In this document: piece by piece, positions 47,301 through 60,513 of the stretch | How the letters are laid out: every line of letters begins with the position of its first letter | Numbering within the stretch: the first letter of the stretch is position 1 | NCBI GenBank assembly: GCA_001600455.1 | Contig: BCKC01000006.1 | Coordinates: forward strand, 1,116,001-1,180,000 | Direction: 5' to 3' | Source of the DNA: Endocalyx cinctus | Lineage: Eukaryota > Ascomycota > Sordariomycetes > Amphisphaeriales > Apiosporaceae | DNA: 64,000 bases | The notes under the pieces: generated by a model | Databases searched by the model: none | Told to the model about the DNA's origin: nothing | The model's input: the letters and a program-made list of their open reading frames with translations, nothing else | Made by a program: the position numbers and the translations under genes

Positions 47301-50288
47301 TTATCGGTATTACACGTACGCTGCGGCAATTTCTCCCGAGGAGTGCCCGATGAGACCATGTGGAATTATCCCGAAGCTTTTCAAAAGGTCAACCAGGGCA
47401 ATTTGAAGTCCTGTGCACAATGGTTGGCTATAGCCGGGACGACTGATGTTTTCCGTGTTGTGTAACTCTTCTGCATTAAAAATAGTGAGGAAATGCCAAA
47501 GGTGACTTTACTTGAGATATGGTTCTGTCTTACCGAATATTGACCAGTTGCAACCAAGGCCTTTGAGCACTTCGTTCACTACATTGAGAGTGTCACGAAA
47601 TATTGGATATTCAAGAAGAGCAATACCCATATCCGCATATTGCGCTCCTTGACCAGTGAAGGCAAAGATCGTCTGAAATTTGGTGGAGGTTTTGACCGCT
47701 TTCGTAGTCACTAAGCATGGAGTATCTTGGGAAGCCGTTTCGTACTTGCTCTCCACGATCGAGAAAGTTCGCCACGCAAAGTGGTTTCGGTAATTGGATA
47801 GTGTATATGCATATCGTTCTATCTCTTTACTACCGCGGGCTACTACGGACCGGAGGAATGGCTCATTAGCTTGACATAGACGCGTAAGAGCATTTTCATC
47901 GGGTGCGGTCCACACAAGTAGTTGGGAAGACGGTGAAGAACATGGGTTAGATGTAAAGCCGTTCAATTGCCGAGGATGAGAGGCGCAATCTACTTCATAG
48001 TGCGTGTCTGAACCATTTTCCAATGCACATGGTGACCGAGAAATGAAACTGGTCGGCGAAATAGCCTGGCAATTATGGCGTCCTTTGAGTCCATGTGCTT
48101 CAAAATAGCTCATTGCATCATCTAGCACCACCTGTAAACTCGCCAAATAAGTATGGATCACACCAAGGTTAAAAATATCGGTTGGTGATCAGAGGTAGAG
48201 TATTGTGGTTGGCTATCACCGAAGGGAATATTACTCACGTGTGCGTTAGAGCCACCGAAACCAAACGAGTTCACTGACGCACGACGAATTGTCTGGGCTG
48301 GCCAGGGAATGCATTCAGTCGGAATCTTTCAAAACAGATTAGAAATAATAATCAAACTGATAGAGAGGTGTAATATGGCGAATAATCTTGTTTCACTTAC
48401 AACAGTTCGACAATATTCAGCATCGATACTTGGATTTAATTTCTCAAACAATGCATTCGGCGGAATAATACCTTTCTCAAGAGCTAGTATCGTTTTCACA
48501 ATACCTGCTAGTCCACTACTCCCTTCCAAGTGTCCAATGTTCGATTTCACCGAGCCTCTATTCATCTCAGTAAGCAAGTACTTATTCACCAAGGGTTGGG
48601 TAAAATCCAATACATAATTATGTATCAAATCAAAGGGTGTATGAAATAGTTGCAAGATAGATGATGTATTGAATGGGTGTATGATTCTGGTATAGAATGA
48701 TACTTATATAGTAAGTCTATATTGAACCCAGACAACCACATAAATATCCATTCACCATAATGCAACACCAAGAGAATTTGGAGAACATACACATAAAGTG
48801 GTTGTTGTAGCGAGCGACCCTGCCTGAATACATTGGCTATAGCCTTCATCTCAATTGGATCTCCAAGTGGAGTACCGGTTCCTATCATGTGTGCGATTAA
48901 TTACGATATTCAGATGACTGTAAAACGGGATGATTTACCATGTGCTTCGAAGTAGCGTGTTGATTCAAAGCCCAGCCCGGCCTTCTGGTATACGTGGCGG
49001 ATAAGCTTCTCTTGAGCCTCTCCGCTCGGTTGCGTAATACCCGGAGTATGACCATCCTGATTCGATCCGTATGAGCGGACAATAGCTCGAATCATATTCC
49101 CATCGCGAAGTGCCTATGCGTACCGAGTTAGTTCGATTTATGAACAGAACACCTACTTACATCGGCCAGGGATGGGTCAAATATTTGCGCAAGTTATCTG
49201 ACTTAGAATGGAAAATAACATACTATGAATAAGTTTTAGCTCCACACTACTCATAATTCTGTGTCTAGCTCTCCAGGTAACTACTTGGATCGTGAAATGA
49301 GTATACCTGTATATGGAATGCTTACCTAGGGAGAGTGGTTTGAGAACAAGTGCAATGACTCCTTCCCCTCTTGCGTAACCATTGGCGCGATGATCAAAAC
49401 TATAACAAATAGAATCTGGAGACAAAAAGTTCATGTTTGCCAGGTGTAGTGAATTTTCTGGGCTCAGCATCAAGTTGGAACCGACGACTAGAGCCTAAAC
49501 TCTTTCTTAGCACAGCACAAGCAACGATCAGAAAAGTTTAATACGGGAGATCTGAAAGGGTCTGGAGCTGATATTATAATTACCATCGAAGAATCTCCAC
49601 TCTGGATTGATTGGCATGCCAGATCAAAGGCTGTCATGCTGCTTGAGCAAGCTGTATCAACAAAGACGCTTGGGCCTGATAGGTTGAAATACCAGCTCAA
49701 TCGATTAGGCAACATTGAAGACGCAGTTCCGGTGGCCAATAGTCGGGGCATAGAATCAGGATCTTTGGAATGAATTTTGTTGAAATCATCCATGAAAGAA
49801 GCAGCGAAGACCGCAGTTTGAGAGCCTCTGATGTTATCCATAAGAATACCCGCTGCTCACCCTTGTGTTAGTCATATATAATCACTTAGGGAGAGTCTTT
49901 CGGAACTTTTACCATTCTCAAATGCGTGATAGGAAGTCTCAAGGGCCCATCTCTGTTGTGGATCCATAGATATAGCCTCTCTAGCTGTGATGGAAAAGAA
50001 AGGTGCATCAAAGCCCGTAGGGTCATCTTTTAGAAAACACCCTCCGCGAGCATAAAGCTATTTGGACGTTAGCGGTCATACCATAAGAAATCTTGAAGTG
50101 TTACTACTAACCGTATTAGGCTTCCCTGACCCATCATCAAGTAGAGATTCCACACAAGCACGAGCCTCAGGCCACTCCGTCATCGTGTTACGGCGATTTT
50201 CGAGAATTTCCCAGAGACTCGCTTCATTGTAAGCTCCCTGAGGTAGCTTAAAAGAAAAGCCAACAATGGCTAAAGGATCGTTACCCAT
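41326..50288 (-). CDS. Highly reducing type I polyketide synthase (KS-AT-DH-MT-ER-KR-ACP)
   Basis: Fourteen exons: 50288-50112, 50057-49913, 49852-49584, 49494-49326, 49113-48939, 48881-48791, 48557-48401, 48325-48239, 48131-47534, 47470-47320, 47254-46258, 46201-42335, 42268-41779, 41657-41326; about 2,567 residues. Motifs in order: KS DTACSSS with [12 protein letters not shown] and [28 protein letters not shown] and LDAAVH; C-methyltransferase [34 protein letters not shown] with LSSLAG and [20 protein letters not shown]. All catalytic residues I can check are present. No thioesterase or reductase follows the ACP, usual for this class. It would extend a chain with malonyl units, reducing and optionally C-methylating. 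All junctions keep frame except 49494-49326 to 49113, which has one surplus base inside the KS. Product unknown. Confidence 0.92.
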
Positions 50289-51498
50289 GTTATCTTGGAA
50301 GTTGGAAATTTCGGAAGCAAGGTGTTTGAAGATGAAAAAAATACAGTCATTCAGGGGTACCAAATTTGAAGCTAAGTAGAAAGGCAAAAGGGATGACTAG
50401 GAAAAGTCCTTGACCATAATAAGAGAAAGATATATATATGTATATATGGCTCGGCCAGGCTATGTAGGGGCCAAATAATACGACATGAATCACCCAGAAT
50501 CATACGGGAGAGCAGCCAGGTAATACTATGTGCGTTTGTGTATGGACTACCCCCTTTCTATGAAGGAATTGTCGAATGTATAGATATGTTGGTTCTGACT
50601 AGCTTGCCAACCCCTGCTCTCAATGAATATTCCCTCGTTACTGGTTATAATTACCTTGATCTGTATTTAGGAAAGACCATGGTATACGAGTGACTACCTG
50701 GGTACTTGGTATCAATGAAAAGAAACAATACTACATTTGATATACATCTGAGGAGTGAAAGATGTGATCAATTAAAAATTGGAAAAGCGAGAGCTCCTCT
50801 CATGCAGGTAGGCACCTTTGTTTGGTTCTCGATGGTCCTGCTATGTAGTTAGTAGTTGAGAGTGTAATTTCAGCTTATTTGGATCAAGCAGGCTACAAGC
50901 TTGCTGCAAACCAACAAATATATAGAAATGTAACACACCGTTTTTAGACCCTGAAAGTGTGACTAACCTAGTGCTGTTCTACAATTGGGTGTATACTCCG
51001 TAGGCAACGTAAGATTGCATTTGTAAAAAAGTAGATCTACCAACACATGTAACTATATCAAGAATTGCTAGCCCCTTGTCTGATGATCTATACGAAAATA
51101 TGCCTAACCAGTGATGTAGGTTTCTTTTTTTTTTTTCTGGTGGGGGGACTTGGGCATTGGGGTATTAGTTAGTAGTTGACTTAGCTTTTTAGACATTTAG
51201 ACATCAGTAAACATCCACCTAAGTACATCAATGCATTGATTGAGACGAAGGACACACATTAAAGAATTATAAGTAACTACCTACTTAAATTATTACCTGT
51301 CCGTTTTCAACCTTCTTCCGCTGCAGTGAAAAATACTCGTTGTAAGACTAAAATAAAATGAATAACATAACCTCACCCCACCCCTGGATTTTTACATCCT
51401 CTATTCTACAAAATCATGTGAACTAAAAGTACAAATTTCATGACCGATGTTAATTAGTGTTTCCCATTTTTTTTCCAAACTTAAGAGTGTGACGTTAA
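50289..51498. promoter_or_regulatory. PKS promoter / MFS 3' region
   Basis: 1.2 kb upstream of the PKS start and downstream of the MFS gene. No ORF. A TATATATATGTATATATGG element lies at about 50430-50450, roughly 150 bp before the start codon. No cluster-specific operator recognised. Confidence 0.45.
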
Positions 51499-53517
51499 CT
51501 ACTTCTGTAGAAGTACAATTTGCTTTTTCTTCGCCATCAGCAGTACGGCAGGGATTTGTGCTCCTGCAAAGGCAGCAGCAACTATCATCTGCAAATCGTA
51601 TCCCTCTGAAAGCAATGATTTCATGATTTCAATATTTTGATCCGGTGATGCAGATAGGACATGGCCGTTAAAAACTGATGTTGCTATTGCGAGAGCAATG
51701 GCACCACCTATCATCCGAAATTGATTGGCGACCCCCATGCCAACCGCTGTTAGTCAAGTTAGTCATATATCAACTCTGGAATTAGAAAAAAGCAAATATA
51801 CTAACCTCTGTCTCGTGGGTCAGCAAGAAATGCCATCATAAGGTACATCGTCTGATAGTTTGCACCACTACCAAGACCTGCCAGTATCTGATAAACATAG
51901 TTCACAGCAGGCACTGTAGAAGATACAGGAATAGTACTTAGGAGCGAAAAAGCGATAGTTTGGAGAACGGCTCCTACTAATAGAATATATATTGCTGGGA
52001 TCCTAGTTTTGTCCAACAGATTCGCCGCCAAAATTGTTCCAACAGGAATGGCTCCGCCGAATGGTATAATTCTTACGCCAGCATCTAGTGCCGAGAGTCC
52101 ATTCACAAGCTGGAACCTTTGTGGTAGTTGGAACACGGTGAGATTCATTGGTCCACCAACAAGAGTGAACCCCCTTAGCATTGTTAGCAAGAACCAGTGT
52201 CCTCTAAGTGACGGTTTAGAGTGTTTCTCACAAAATCAACCCAACCATAACACGATCTGTCAGGAATCGCCATGGCATTACAGGCTCTCGAATTTTATTA
52301 GCCAAAGTGACTTTACGCTCCCAAACCAGAAATAGAATCCATAATATGAAAGATACGACTAATAACGTCACAACGTAAGCGGAGTCCCATGAGAATCGTG
52401 AATCAGCTTCTTGAAGACTAGCCGTCAAAGATAATGTCGCTAGGACGATCAACACTGAACCGAATATGTCGATCCTGTGTATATTTGGAGTAGTTCGAGG
52501 AAGGGTTGGTAACATAGATAATCGCTCCGTTGTATGAAATGGGAAGCCGTTCGGGATAGCAAAAATAGCCAATGCCAGGACAATGGCCCCAAGGGGAGCA
52601 CTGATATGCGTAAGCGAGCAAGCTCAATAGAATAGCAGCTAACAACTTACTTACTTTAACAGGAAAATCCATCTCCATTGCGAAGTCAGACTTATTGCTC
52701 CACCGACGACAGGGCCAAGCACGACAGCCAGCGCGATTGATATGCCGGCAAAAGCTACATACTGGGCTACCTGATTAGGAGGAACCAATTCTACTATGAA
52801 TATTGTGCTGAGGGTAAAGCAGCCACCACCCCCGACCCCTTGAAAAGCCCTCAAAATGATTCTGGACGCAGATTTATTGGATTAGTCAAGATAACTGATC
52901 TGTGGGCGTAGGGGGAAATATTTTATGGCATACAATTGTGTTATGGTGCGAACAGTACCGCATCCAACTGAGAAAGCAGTGAATGTGATAATAGAAGAAA
53001 CGAAGACGAGCTTTCGGCCGAAAATGTCACTGAATTTTGCAAGGATGACGATGGAGCCTATGACGAGACGATAGTTAGAATGCGAGGAGACGCAGCGTTT
53101 TGGAAATCTTTAGCACGTACTGACGTATCCTAACATGTAGCTGGAAAGAACCCAACTTGCATTATCAAAACCTCCTATCTCGTTGGTAATTACCACTAAG
53201 GTTGTTGTTACGACTGAAATCTCAATGTGTACGAGGAACAGTACTGTTACTATGCTGCACACTGATAAGTGACTATAAATGGTAAAATTAGCTTAAGGGG
53301 GGACAAACGCTGCGTTGATCATCCAGAATCGAAGTCCATGTGTATAGACAATCCCTTGATGATTCGGGTCATCGCTCGAAACCTCATCATACTGGGGAAT
53401 GTCAAGAGAGGAGACAGGCGGCCGAGGAGAATTTTTCAGAGGATATTTAGATCCATTCTCTTGTCGGATGTTATCGGATCCTTCATTCTCTTTTTCGCTA
53501 TGATACATGGAGCTCAT
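51499..53517 (-). CDS. MFS transporter, DHA2-like (14-TM drug:H+ antiporter type)
   Basis: Seven exons: 53517-53309, 53272-53121, 53057-52934, 52861-52655, 52600-52232, 52173-51806 and 51746-51499, 558 residues. A hydrophilic N-terminus (about 60 residues, NSPRPPVSS) precedes the membrane part. Readable MFS signatures are SWVLSSYMLGYVSSIVILAKFSDIFGRK (loop 2-3), LRAFQGVGGGGCFTL (motif B-like), and ISIALAVVLGPVVGGAI (antiporter motif C). QLPQRFQLVNGLSALDAG in the middle resembles efflux pumps of secondary-metabolite clusters. The role expected is proton-driven export of the polyketide or self-protection. The 58-bp intron 52231-52174 has a GCTAAC branch site; a shorter splice to 52204 would need a 28-bp intron and was not used. 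Next to the PKS in the same direction. Confidence 0.9.
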
Positions 53518-54548
53518 TGCTATCAGAGTTGCTTAGTAGTTGAGGAATAACTGATGAGAACGATAAGTAGACGAAGATTCAAACTGGATTTTGCCTTGGA
53601 AAGAAGAGGAAAACACGATAGAATGTAGGAAGAAAGTAACGAGAAACTTAAAATTTCCCTCTTTTTTCCAAAAAAAAAAAAAAAAAAAAAAAAAAACGTA
53701 TGATAGACAAGATCGAATGTTAGGAAGATACTTCGGTAGCTCTCATGATAGCTGTCTCACATTATTAACACAGAAACCATGACATTCGGGACCTCATGTA
53801 CCATGCCAATATATCGGTATCTCTAATTAATACTTACTAAAATATTGATTTATCCACCACTCAAATCGTCAATGAACATAATTCAGTGCCTAATATTGAG
53901 GTACATCTTGGTTTTCCTTACAGCGGGGTTGAACCAAAGCCCGAATTACTTAAATTATCGTAAAGGGACAATGTTGTTGGTTCCTTGTGCATCAGGATTG
54001 CTAAAATGCGACGTATCAAATGCGTCAATCACAGTTTTCGATGCTTGTGTGTAAAAGGGGCTAGAATATGCGAAATACTTTACATTATTCACAATTAAAA
54101 TGTACGAGTATGGATCTAAGCGACTCCCTCCTGGCGGTGTAATGCGAATTAGCACCCTTCCAACACATTTTCGATACATTATTATTCCTACAACTCCTTT
54201 TCGCCGCGCCTTTTTGTCTTTTTCTTTTTCTTTTTTCCCTCTTGACGTATGTGTGGGTATCATTCTAAAATTATGCATACGAGTAAGCGTAGACCTCGAA
54301 CCTGTACAAGATTAATAGGAGAAGACTTTGAGGTCGAAACAAAATAAACGCATTAATCAACGTCCTATCCCCCCCAACCACAACTTGCAGAATTTCTCTT
54401 CAACTCAAGATATCAAACACACAATTGAAAGAGGCTGTGGAATTCATTGAACCATCTATTTCAAAGTTTCAAATCCAAACTATTTTAAACTACAGTTTAA
54501 AACAAATCCATATTTCAATCCTTTGAATTTGTTACCCCCCTGAACAAA
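53518..54548. promoter_or_regulatory. Bidirectional promoter region between MFS and membrane-protein genes
   Basis: 1.03 kb between divergent starts at 53517 and 54549. A 27-base A tract lies at 53670-53696. Small frames at 53591-54315 look random. Shared regulation of the two genes is possible but not shown. Confidence 0.45.
53670..53696. repeat. Poly(A) tract, 27 bases
   Basis: Uninterrupted A run, about 150 bp upstream of the MFS start codon on its coding strand read as T. Confidence 0.95.
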
Positions 54549-56026
54549 ATGAACAACCTTACTCCGCCGGAGTTCGATTCAATTTTGTCATTACCGGCCT
54601 TCACGCCACCTCCCGGTATTACTCCAAACTACGACAGCCCCGGGAACCGTGATTATATAGCAACAGCGACAGTCACGGTATGCACAGTTCTGGCCCTATC
54701 ATCCGCTCTCATTCGAATCTACTCCAGAGTATTTTGTTTGAGACATGTTGGGCTCGAAGATTGTGAGATTCCCCCATCAATACCAATGGACTTGTGAGAA
54801 AGAGACTTCGATGTGCTAATGGGTTTCTTTTTTTCTTTAAGACTTAGGCCTCGCAGGATTGGTATGTTGATATATTTCCACTCGAAGATCACACGTTAAT
54901 ATGGAATTATAGGTTGCTTATATTGCCTGTATTTGGTGTGTATATACCATGATACACTCTCGCGCACTCTTCTTTGTTCACCAGTGGGATCTTTACGTTA
55001 GAGATATTGTCCCATTTTCTTATGTTCGTATCTCGACCCCTATACATGGGTAATACTGACAGACTTCTATAGCTTATCCTGGTTTTCGTCACCACCTACG
55101 GGTTGACCATGTTGTTTACCAAAGTAGCAATTCTCTTTGAATGGATGCGAATTTTTATTCCCACCGGCACACGCAATTATTTCTACTTCATATGCTGGGC
55201 AGTGATATTTCTTAATTCTGGTGTGTATATTGCCGGGATACTGGTTACCAATTTTTCATGTACCCCAAGGGAGAAAATTTGGCATTCATGGTTGCCAGGA
55301 AGCTGCGTAAACAGACAAGACGTGGATACTGTTTCTTCATCTGTCAATCTGGCGGTTGATTTGATCATTCTAGTACTTCCACAAAAGGTGATCTGGGAGC
55401 TTAATATGCCCCGAAAGCGTAAGATTGGTGTTTCAAGCATATTCACACTTGGCGTTATGTAAGTATTCAGAATCACACCACTTTATGACCTACACACCTA
55501 CTGATAATAAAATAGAGCATGTGCTACTGCCGCTGGGCGTTTATATGCTACAGTCAATCTGGCTTACTTCGGTGATGCCACTTACACTTCATCTACAGTG
55601 TTTCTTTGGGGGTATGCCGAAATGACCATCGTACTCTTAATCTTCTGCATTCCAGCTGCCCCGAAAGTATTCAGCAGTTTCAATGGTGAAGGGTTCGTCG
55701 CGAATGTTGTGATGTCGTTGAGGTCATGGACGCGCATATCCCTAAGCTCTCGAAAGGGTTCAAACGCAGACCTGCCTGAACCCGCCAACGGAGAACCAGG
55801 ATATTACAAAAAAATTGACGAAGAAGGTACGATTCCTCTTGCTAATCTAGGAACTGCTGGACATGAAGGAATTACAGAGGGGGCACAAAGAAAAGTCAAT
55901 CTCCACAGCTCTGGCTCGGGCATACTACGTGTGACTGAGTTTAAAGCTAAGGAGGATTCGGCTTCAAACGCTTCAGGAGAAGCTGAAAAAGTTCAGCGGC
56001 AACATCCATGGATGACACCCCAGTAG
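54549..56026 (+). CDS. Rhodopsin-like integral membrane protein (SAT4-type)
   Basis: Exons 54549-54762, 54842-54861, 54913-55023, 55073-55458 and 55516-56026 join in frame to 413 residues; the second exon is only 20 bp. About seven hydrophobic segments are visible, e.g. TATVTVCTVLALSSALIRIY, LVAYIACIWCVY, YFYFICWAVIFLNSGVYIAG and SSVNLAVDLIILVLP. The loop HQWDLYVRDIVPFSY and the SRVF..RHVGLEDY start are hallmarks of the fungal rhodopsin-domain family that includes SAT4 and relatives of the PTH11 receptors. The C-terminal 110 residues are hydrophilic and probably cytosolic. Function in such clusters is unproved; sensing, transport or a membrane enzyme have all been considered. No retinal-binding Lys is expected in this family. 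Adjacent to the MFS gene head-to-head. Confidence 0.85.
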
Positions 56027-56958
56027 AGTGTCATATTGACGGGTAGCTTAGCTGTGGCGATGAATATACCTCCTATTATTTATGGAAGGGAATTGTTATA
56101 TGCAGGTTCTATCTGGGTAAGGAACATTGCAGGGTTGTTAGGGGCGTAAGAGTTGATAGGGCGGGGTAGAAAGAAATGCGTAAAAGCAACGGGCGGGTAG
56201 GGATGGATGAAAATGTACTTCGCCATAATCTGTGTCAAGAAACCACCCCGCTATCCTTTCAGAAAACCAACGTCCAAAATGGTGTGTTATGGTTCAAACA
56301 CCAACATACGGGGCCGCAATGACGAATGATAAAGTGCTTAATGACTAATTGGATGATTCGTTCCAATCGGCAAGAGTCTTGGTTCTGATAATGGAAGTTT
56401 TGGATAAAACGACATGGATGCTATCCAATATAACATGCCAGCTACGTTAGAATACCTGAATACGTAGTTATATACTTTATGGATATATGCATAAACAGGG
56501 GCAAGTCGTTGCAATTGGCTTCTCACCCCCTTCCCCCCCTTTCTTCCCGCAGGAGAAAAAGAAAAGAAAATTTTGTTATCGCCTCTGCACTAAACCTTTT
56601 TAGGAAATACCGTACTAACCAATGAGACTGAAGTCCCGGGCTCTGTGTTCGAAAAACGCGGCCCGTGGTGATTCCAGTGAGCATCCGAAAAGACCGTCCA
56701 TTATCCATGCCCATTTCTACTTGGAGCCTGCAGTCATTATTCTGTCTTTTTTTTTTCCCGTCCCTTTCTCGAACCATTTCTCTGTCAGTATCACATATGT
56801 TTCTATCGTAAATTTCCAGTTATAATAGGCTACGATATCTGCCTGTTTCTATATTACCTATTATACGTACATCTTCGTATTTCTACTACCTAATCTTCAT
56901 TATTATTGCTTCGTCACATTCGAATTTCGCACCGGCACTCATCTACATTGAACTCAAG
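56027..56958. promoter_or_regulatory. Upstream region of the P450 gene
   Basis: 930 bp without a gene; the right half holds CT-rich and T-rich tracts (56730-56780) common in fungal promoters. Confidence 0.45.
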
Positions 56959-58763
56959 ATGGCAGCATATTTTCTTGAGTTTGCTCCTTCTATGGCAGTG
57001 TACGCTGTCTGTGCTGTAACTCCTTTTGTAAGAGTTTTACCCGCTAGCATTGAAAAGGTCGAAGCTTCGCTGACATCAAACTCGAGGCACTCTTCTATAT
57101 CACGTACTACATTTTACTCCACCCTTTGCGGACATATCCTGGGCCTCTGTTAGCAAAGATTTCGAACTGCTACGGCGGCGTGCATTCCCTTACCAAAAAA
57201 CATCATCTCACCACATGGCAGAACCATCAGAAGTACGGTCAGTGCTATATTCCTGTAAAAATGATTGAGGAAGGTCCAAGCTGATATGAAATGAATATTA
57301 GGCCCGGTGGTTAGACAGGGTCCAAATCGGCTTCTTTTCAACTCCGTGACAGCTTTAGCAGGTAAGCTCCCGTCGTTTATGATCACTATTTATATGCCAA
57401 CAAAACAAGATATTTATCAGAACAATCGAATTTCAAAATCTAACGCATACGTTCACGCACGACTAACTGCATTCCCTACCGTATTCGATACCATGGATGT
57501 GGATCTGCACCGGAAAAAGCGAAAGCTAATCGGCCAGGCCATCTCGGAGCGCTCCATGCGATCCTTTGAACCTACGATGCTGGATCAAATCACGATATTT
57601 CTGACCCAACTTTTACTTACCTCTGGTGAACCAGTCAACATATCCGATCGATGTAACTATCTAGCTGTCGATATTGTCGGTCTCCTTGCGTTCGGTCATT
57701 CTCTCAAATTGCAGACTGAGGTTGAAAAAAGAATGATTCCTACGGGGATGGCCTTTGGTAACACTCGCATCAACCTTTATATGCAATTCCCCGCTGTTTC
57801 AAAGCTTGAGCATTTGATACGATGGCTAGGCAAAAAGCAGTATCAAGAATTCATTAACATGTTTGAAGGCATGATCAAAAACAGAGTTAGTCAAGAAAAG
57901 AATGCACAACATGACTTGTATTCTTTCGTCGCCGACCAATTGAGCTCTAAAACTGAGGGCTCTGGGGATCTAGTTCACAGTGAACTTTGGTCCGAGGCTA
58001 TGTTCTTCTTAACGGCAGGTGAGTAAGTTATGTTTGTTTCTCTCCTCACGTACTAAGTCATGCTCTAGGGGGTACCACCACTTCTACATCTATGTGTGCT
58101 GTGTTTTTCTACCTTTCGAGGAATCCACATTGTCACGCTCGTGTTGCTGAAGAAATACGCACCAATTTCAAAAATGGCGACGAGATCCGCTCGGGGCCAC
58201 AGCTCGCCAACTGCAAATATTTGAGAGCTTGTATCGACGAATCAATGCGCTTGGCGCCGCCGTCTTTAGCTCCTCTCTGGCGAACTGAGGTACAAGGAGA
58301 GGGGCCCATCGTCGTTGATGGACATGTCATTCCTAAAGGAACTGAGCTTGGTATAAGTCTTTATTCCTTATTACACAACGAAAAATACTTCCCTGAGCCG
58401 TTTACTTTTCGACCAGAACGCTGGCTGGTTCCCGACAGCCCAGAGAGCATCGAGGATCAAGCTTCCCGAGACCTTATGCACAAAGCATTTGCTCCGTTTT
58501 CGGCCGGAGCACGCTCTTGCGCGGGGAAAGCTATGCTGTACCTCGAGGACACTCTGACTATTGCAAAAACAATATGGTACTTCGACTTTAAGGTTGCTCC
58601 GGGAGAGTTGGGTCAGATTGGGGCAGGAAAAGCTGGAACCACAGGTGGAAGACACAGGCCTGATGAGTTCCAGTTATTCGACAACGTTACAGCAAGTCAT
58701 GATGGGCCAGTTCTTATTTTTACACCGAGGTCAGAAGCTGAAAAAGACTTAATGTCTTGGTAA
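56959..58763 (+). CDS. Cytochrome P450 monooxygenase
   Basis: Exons 56959-57027, 57087-57237, 57302-57361, 57410-58018 and 58069-58763 give 527 residues, normal for a fungal microsomal P450. An N-terminal membrane anchor (MAVYAVCAVTPFALFYITYYILL) is followed by HPLRTYPGPLLAKIS. Motifs: I-helix AGGGTTTST (about 297), K-helix ESMR (354-357), FRPERW, and heme loop FAPFSAGARSCAGK with the ligand Cys near residue 446. It likely hydroxylates or epoxidises the polyketide at the ER. The single-frame start at 57307 is only exon 3 onward, so short annotations would lose the anchor. The reductase partner is encoded elsewhere. Substrate unknown. Confidence 0.93.
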
Positions 58764-60513
58764 CGACTGGTAAAAATTGACAGAGCATCGATAGAGAGTT
58801 ATCGTATTAATGCGGTTTCTGAGGATTCTCCTGTTTGGAATCGTCCAGGTCACTTCATAATTATTAGACCAGATAAAATCCGTTTGTAATATCTTCCGGT
58901 AATTATCACTGGTTTACAAATATAGTTACTTGACATGTATCAGAAATGAAGTGGACACTAGATAAACCGTTAAACTAAACAGGTAATAACGGACTCGTTT
59001 TTTACTTGTGATAGCATGGCAAAATCAGTACATTGATATTACATGGTCAACTTAGGACCTGATGGCACTACAGTAGCTTTGAGAATTTAGAAACGAAAAA
59101 TAGAAAAAAAAAAAAAAATAGATAAACACCTCCTAACTGGAAAACTCGCGGTCTCTTTGTAAAGCCTCTTACTTAGAATTGTGGTGACTGAACCCGGCAT
59201 AACAGCATTTAAAACTTGGATTTAAAACACATCCAATGTAACCTGTGTATGATGAAGCTGAGCTCGGATACTGTCTATAATTAGTACGTATGAGTATCAT
59301 GGAGCTAGATAACCATCTTGATGAGGTATGTAGTACCTGTTACCTATCGGTGTCCACGTCAAGCGAGTAGTAAACATACGGATGTAACCCGAGAAGATTT
59401 TAAAACTCTCGGAAAGTGAAATGAAGATCCAAACTAGGGTACTGCCATCACGAATTGTAATCCTGCAGTATTGTGTATACTACCAACACAACACAATGAC
59501 ATTGGGAATTGATCCTCTAGATAGACCTGACAGAGTGTTTATGCGTTTGACTTGATGACCTTCGTTAGATTTCTACTGGAGGATGTGCGAGGGGGGGCGG
59601 CAATGCGACATTACAATCCAACCGCCCCAGTGCAACCGAGCCTGACCGTTTCATTCAAGCGAGAAGAAAAGTTTTCTTTTTGGGGGCTATCGTGAATGTT
59701 CTTGTTTTGTGACCGAATTATACGGTAAAAGGAAATGATTCTGTTCGGAAGATAGGGGTTAGGTGGGCTGGTGGGGGTGGGGAATGTGCACAGGACTTTT
59801 TAATCCTAGAACTTAGAAGGAAGGATTTAAATATAGTGCCATTCGCCTTCTGTCATTCGGTATGTTGTAGATCAGTTGGTGATGACTCGGGTGGTTAGTT
59901 TCGTTTGCATGCCCTACAAGTACAATTGTTTAGAAGCGAGCTGGGAAAGTTACGATGATCTCATTTAAGTCGGACGATTTTTTCTCTTCCTTATGATTGT
60001 TAGCTGCAAGTTTTCAAGATGTTGCAGTTGGGTTTGCATTCACAGTGAATACTTATGATGTATTCACGCCACTTTAAGTACGTAAACACATCCGTTATCT
60101 GCTCGATGTATCTAGCGTCACATTTTAGAATAAGTACCTCTCAATTCCATGAACAACTCTATAATAAGGCTGTTGAATACAGCTGTTACATGCCAGCGTT
60201 TGGATGTTGGTTTTTAAACTAGAATTCCATATATGCATAACACACCAATCAGCATAATTATTTAGAACATTCAGCGTCACATTTCGGGGTACTAAACCCA
60301 TTTCCTGCCTGGAACTCGGCGCCTAGAATATTATTTCAATCACGATCACGATCGCTCATTTGCCAAGATACAGGTACTTACTATCGGGCCGCTCCGGATA
60401 TACTTCGTGTACGGCTAGACTAATATTTGCTTTAATACATAGTCGCTACCTTGATAATCCTCTTTTTTAAAAGACATTTACATAGTACACGAGTTTGCAG
60501 TTGACTAGGGAGT
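58764..60513. other. Gene-free stretch between P450 and repeat
   Basis: 1.75 kb with no credible open frame over 60 codons. Composition is normal, with small A-runs (59104-59118) and a G-rich patch at 59770-59785. Could hold decayed sequence or noncoding transcripts; nothing supports either. Confidence 0.5.

Noticed and set aside
52204..52231. 28-bp intron in the MFS gene
   Set aside because: Below a plausible fungal intron length; a 58-bp intron to 52174 with a GCTAAC branch site keeps frame and gives a better protein.
58764..60513. Missing cluster gene such as a transcription factor or hydrolase
   Set aside because: I looked for spliced frames with Zn2Cys6 or serine-hydrolase motifs on both strands and found none.
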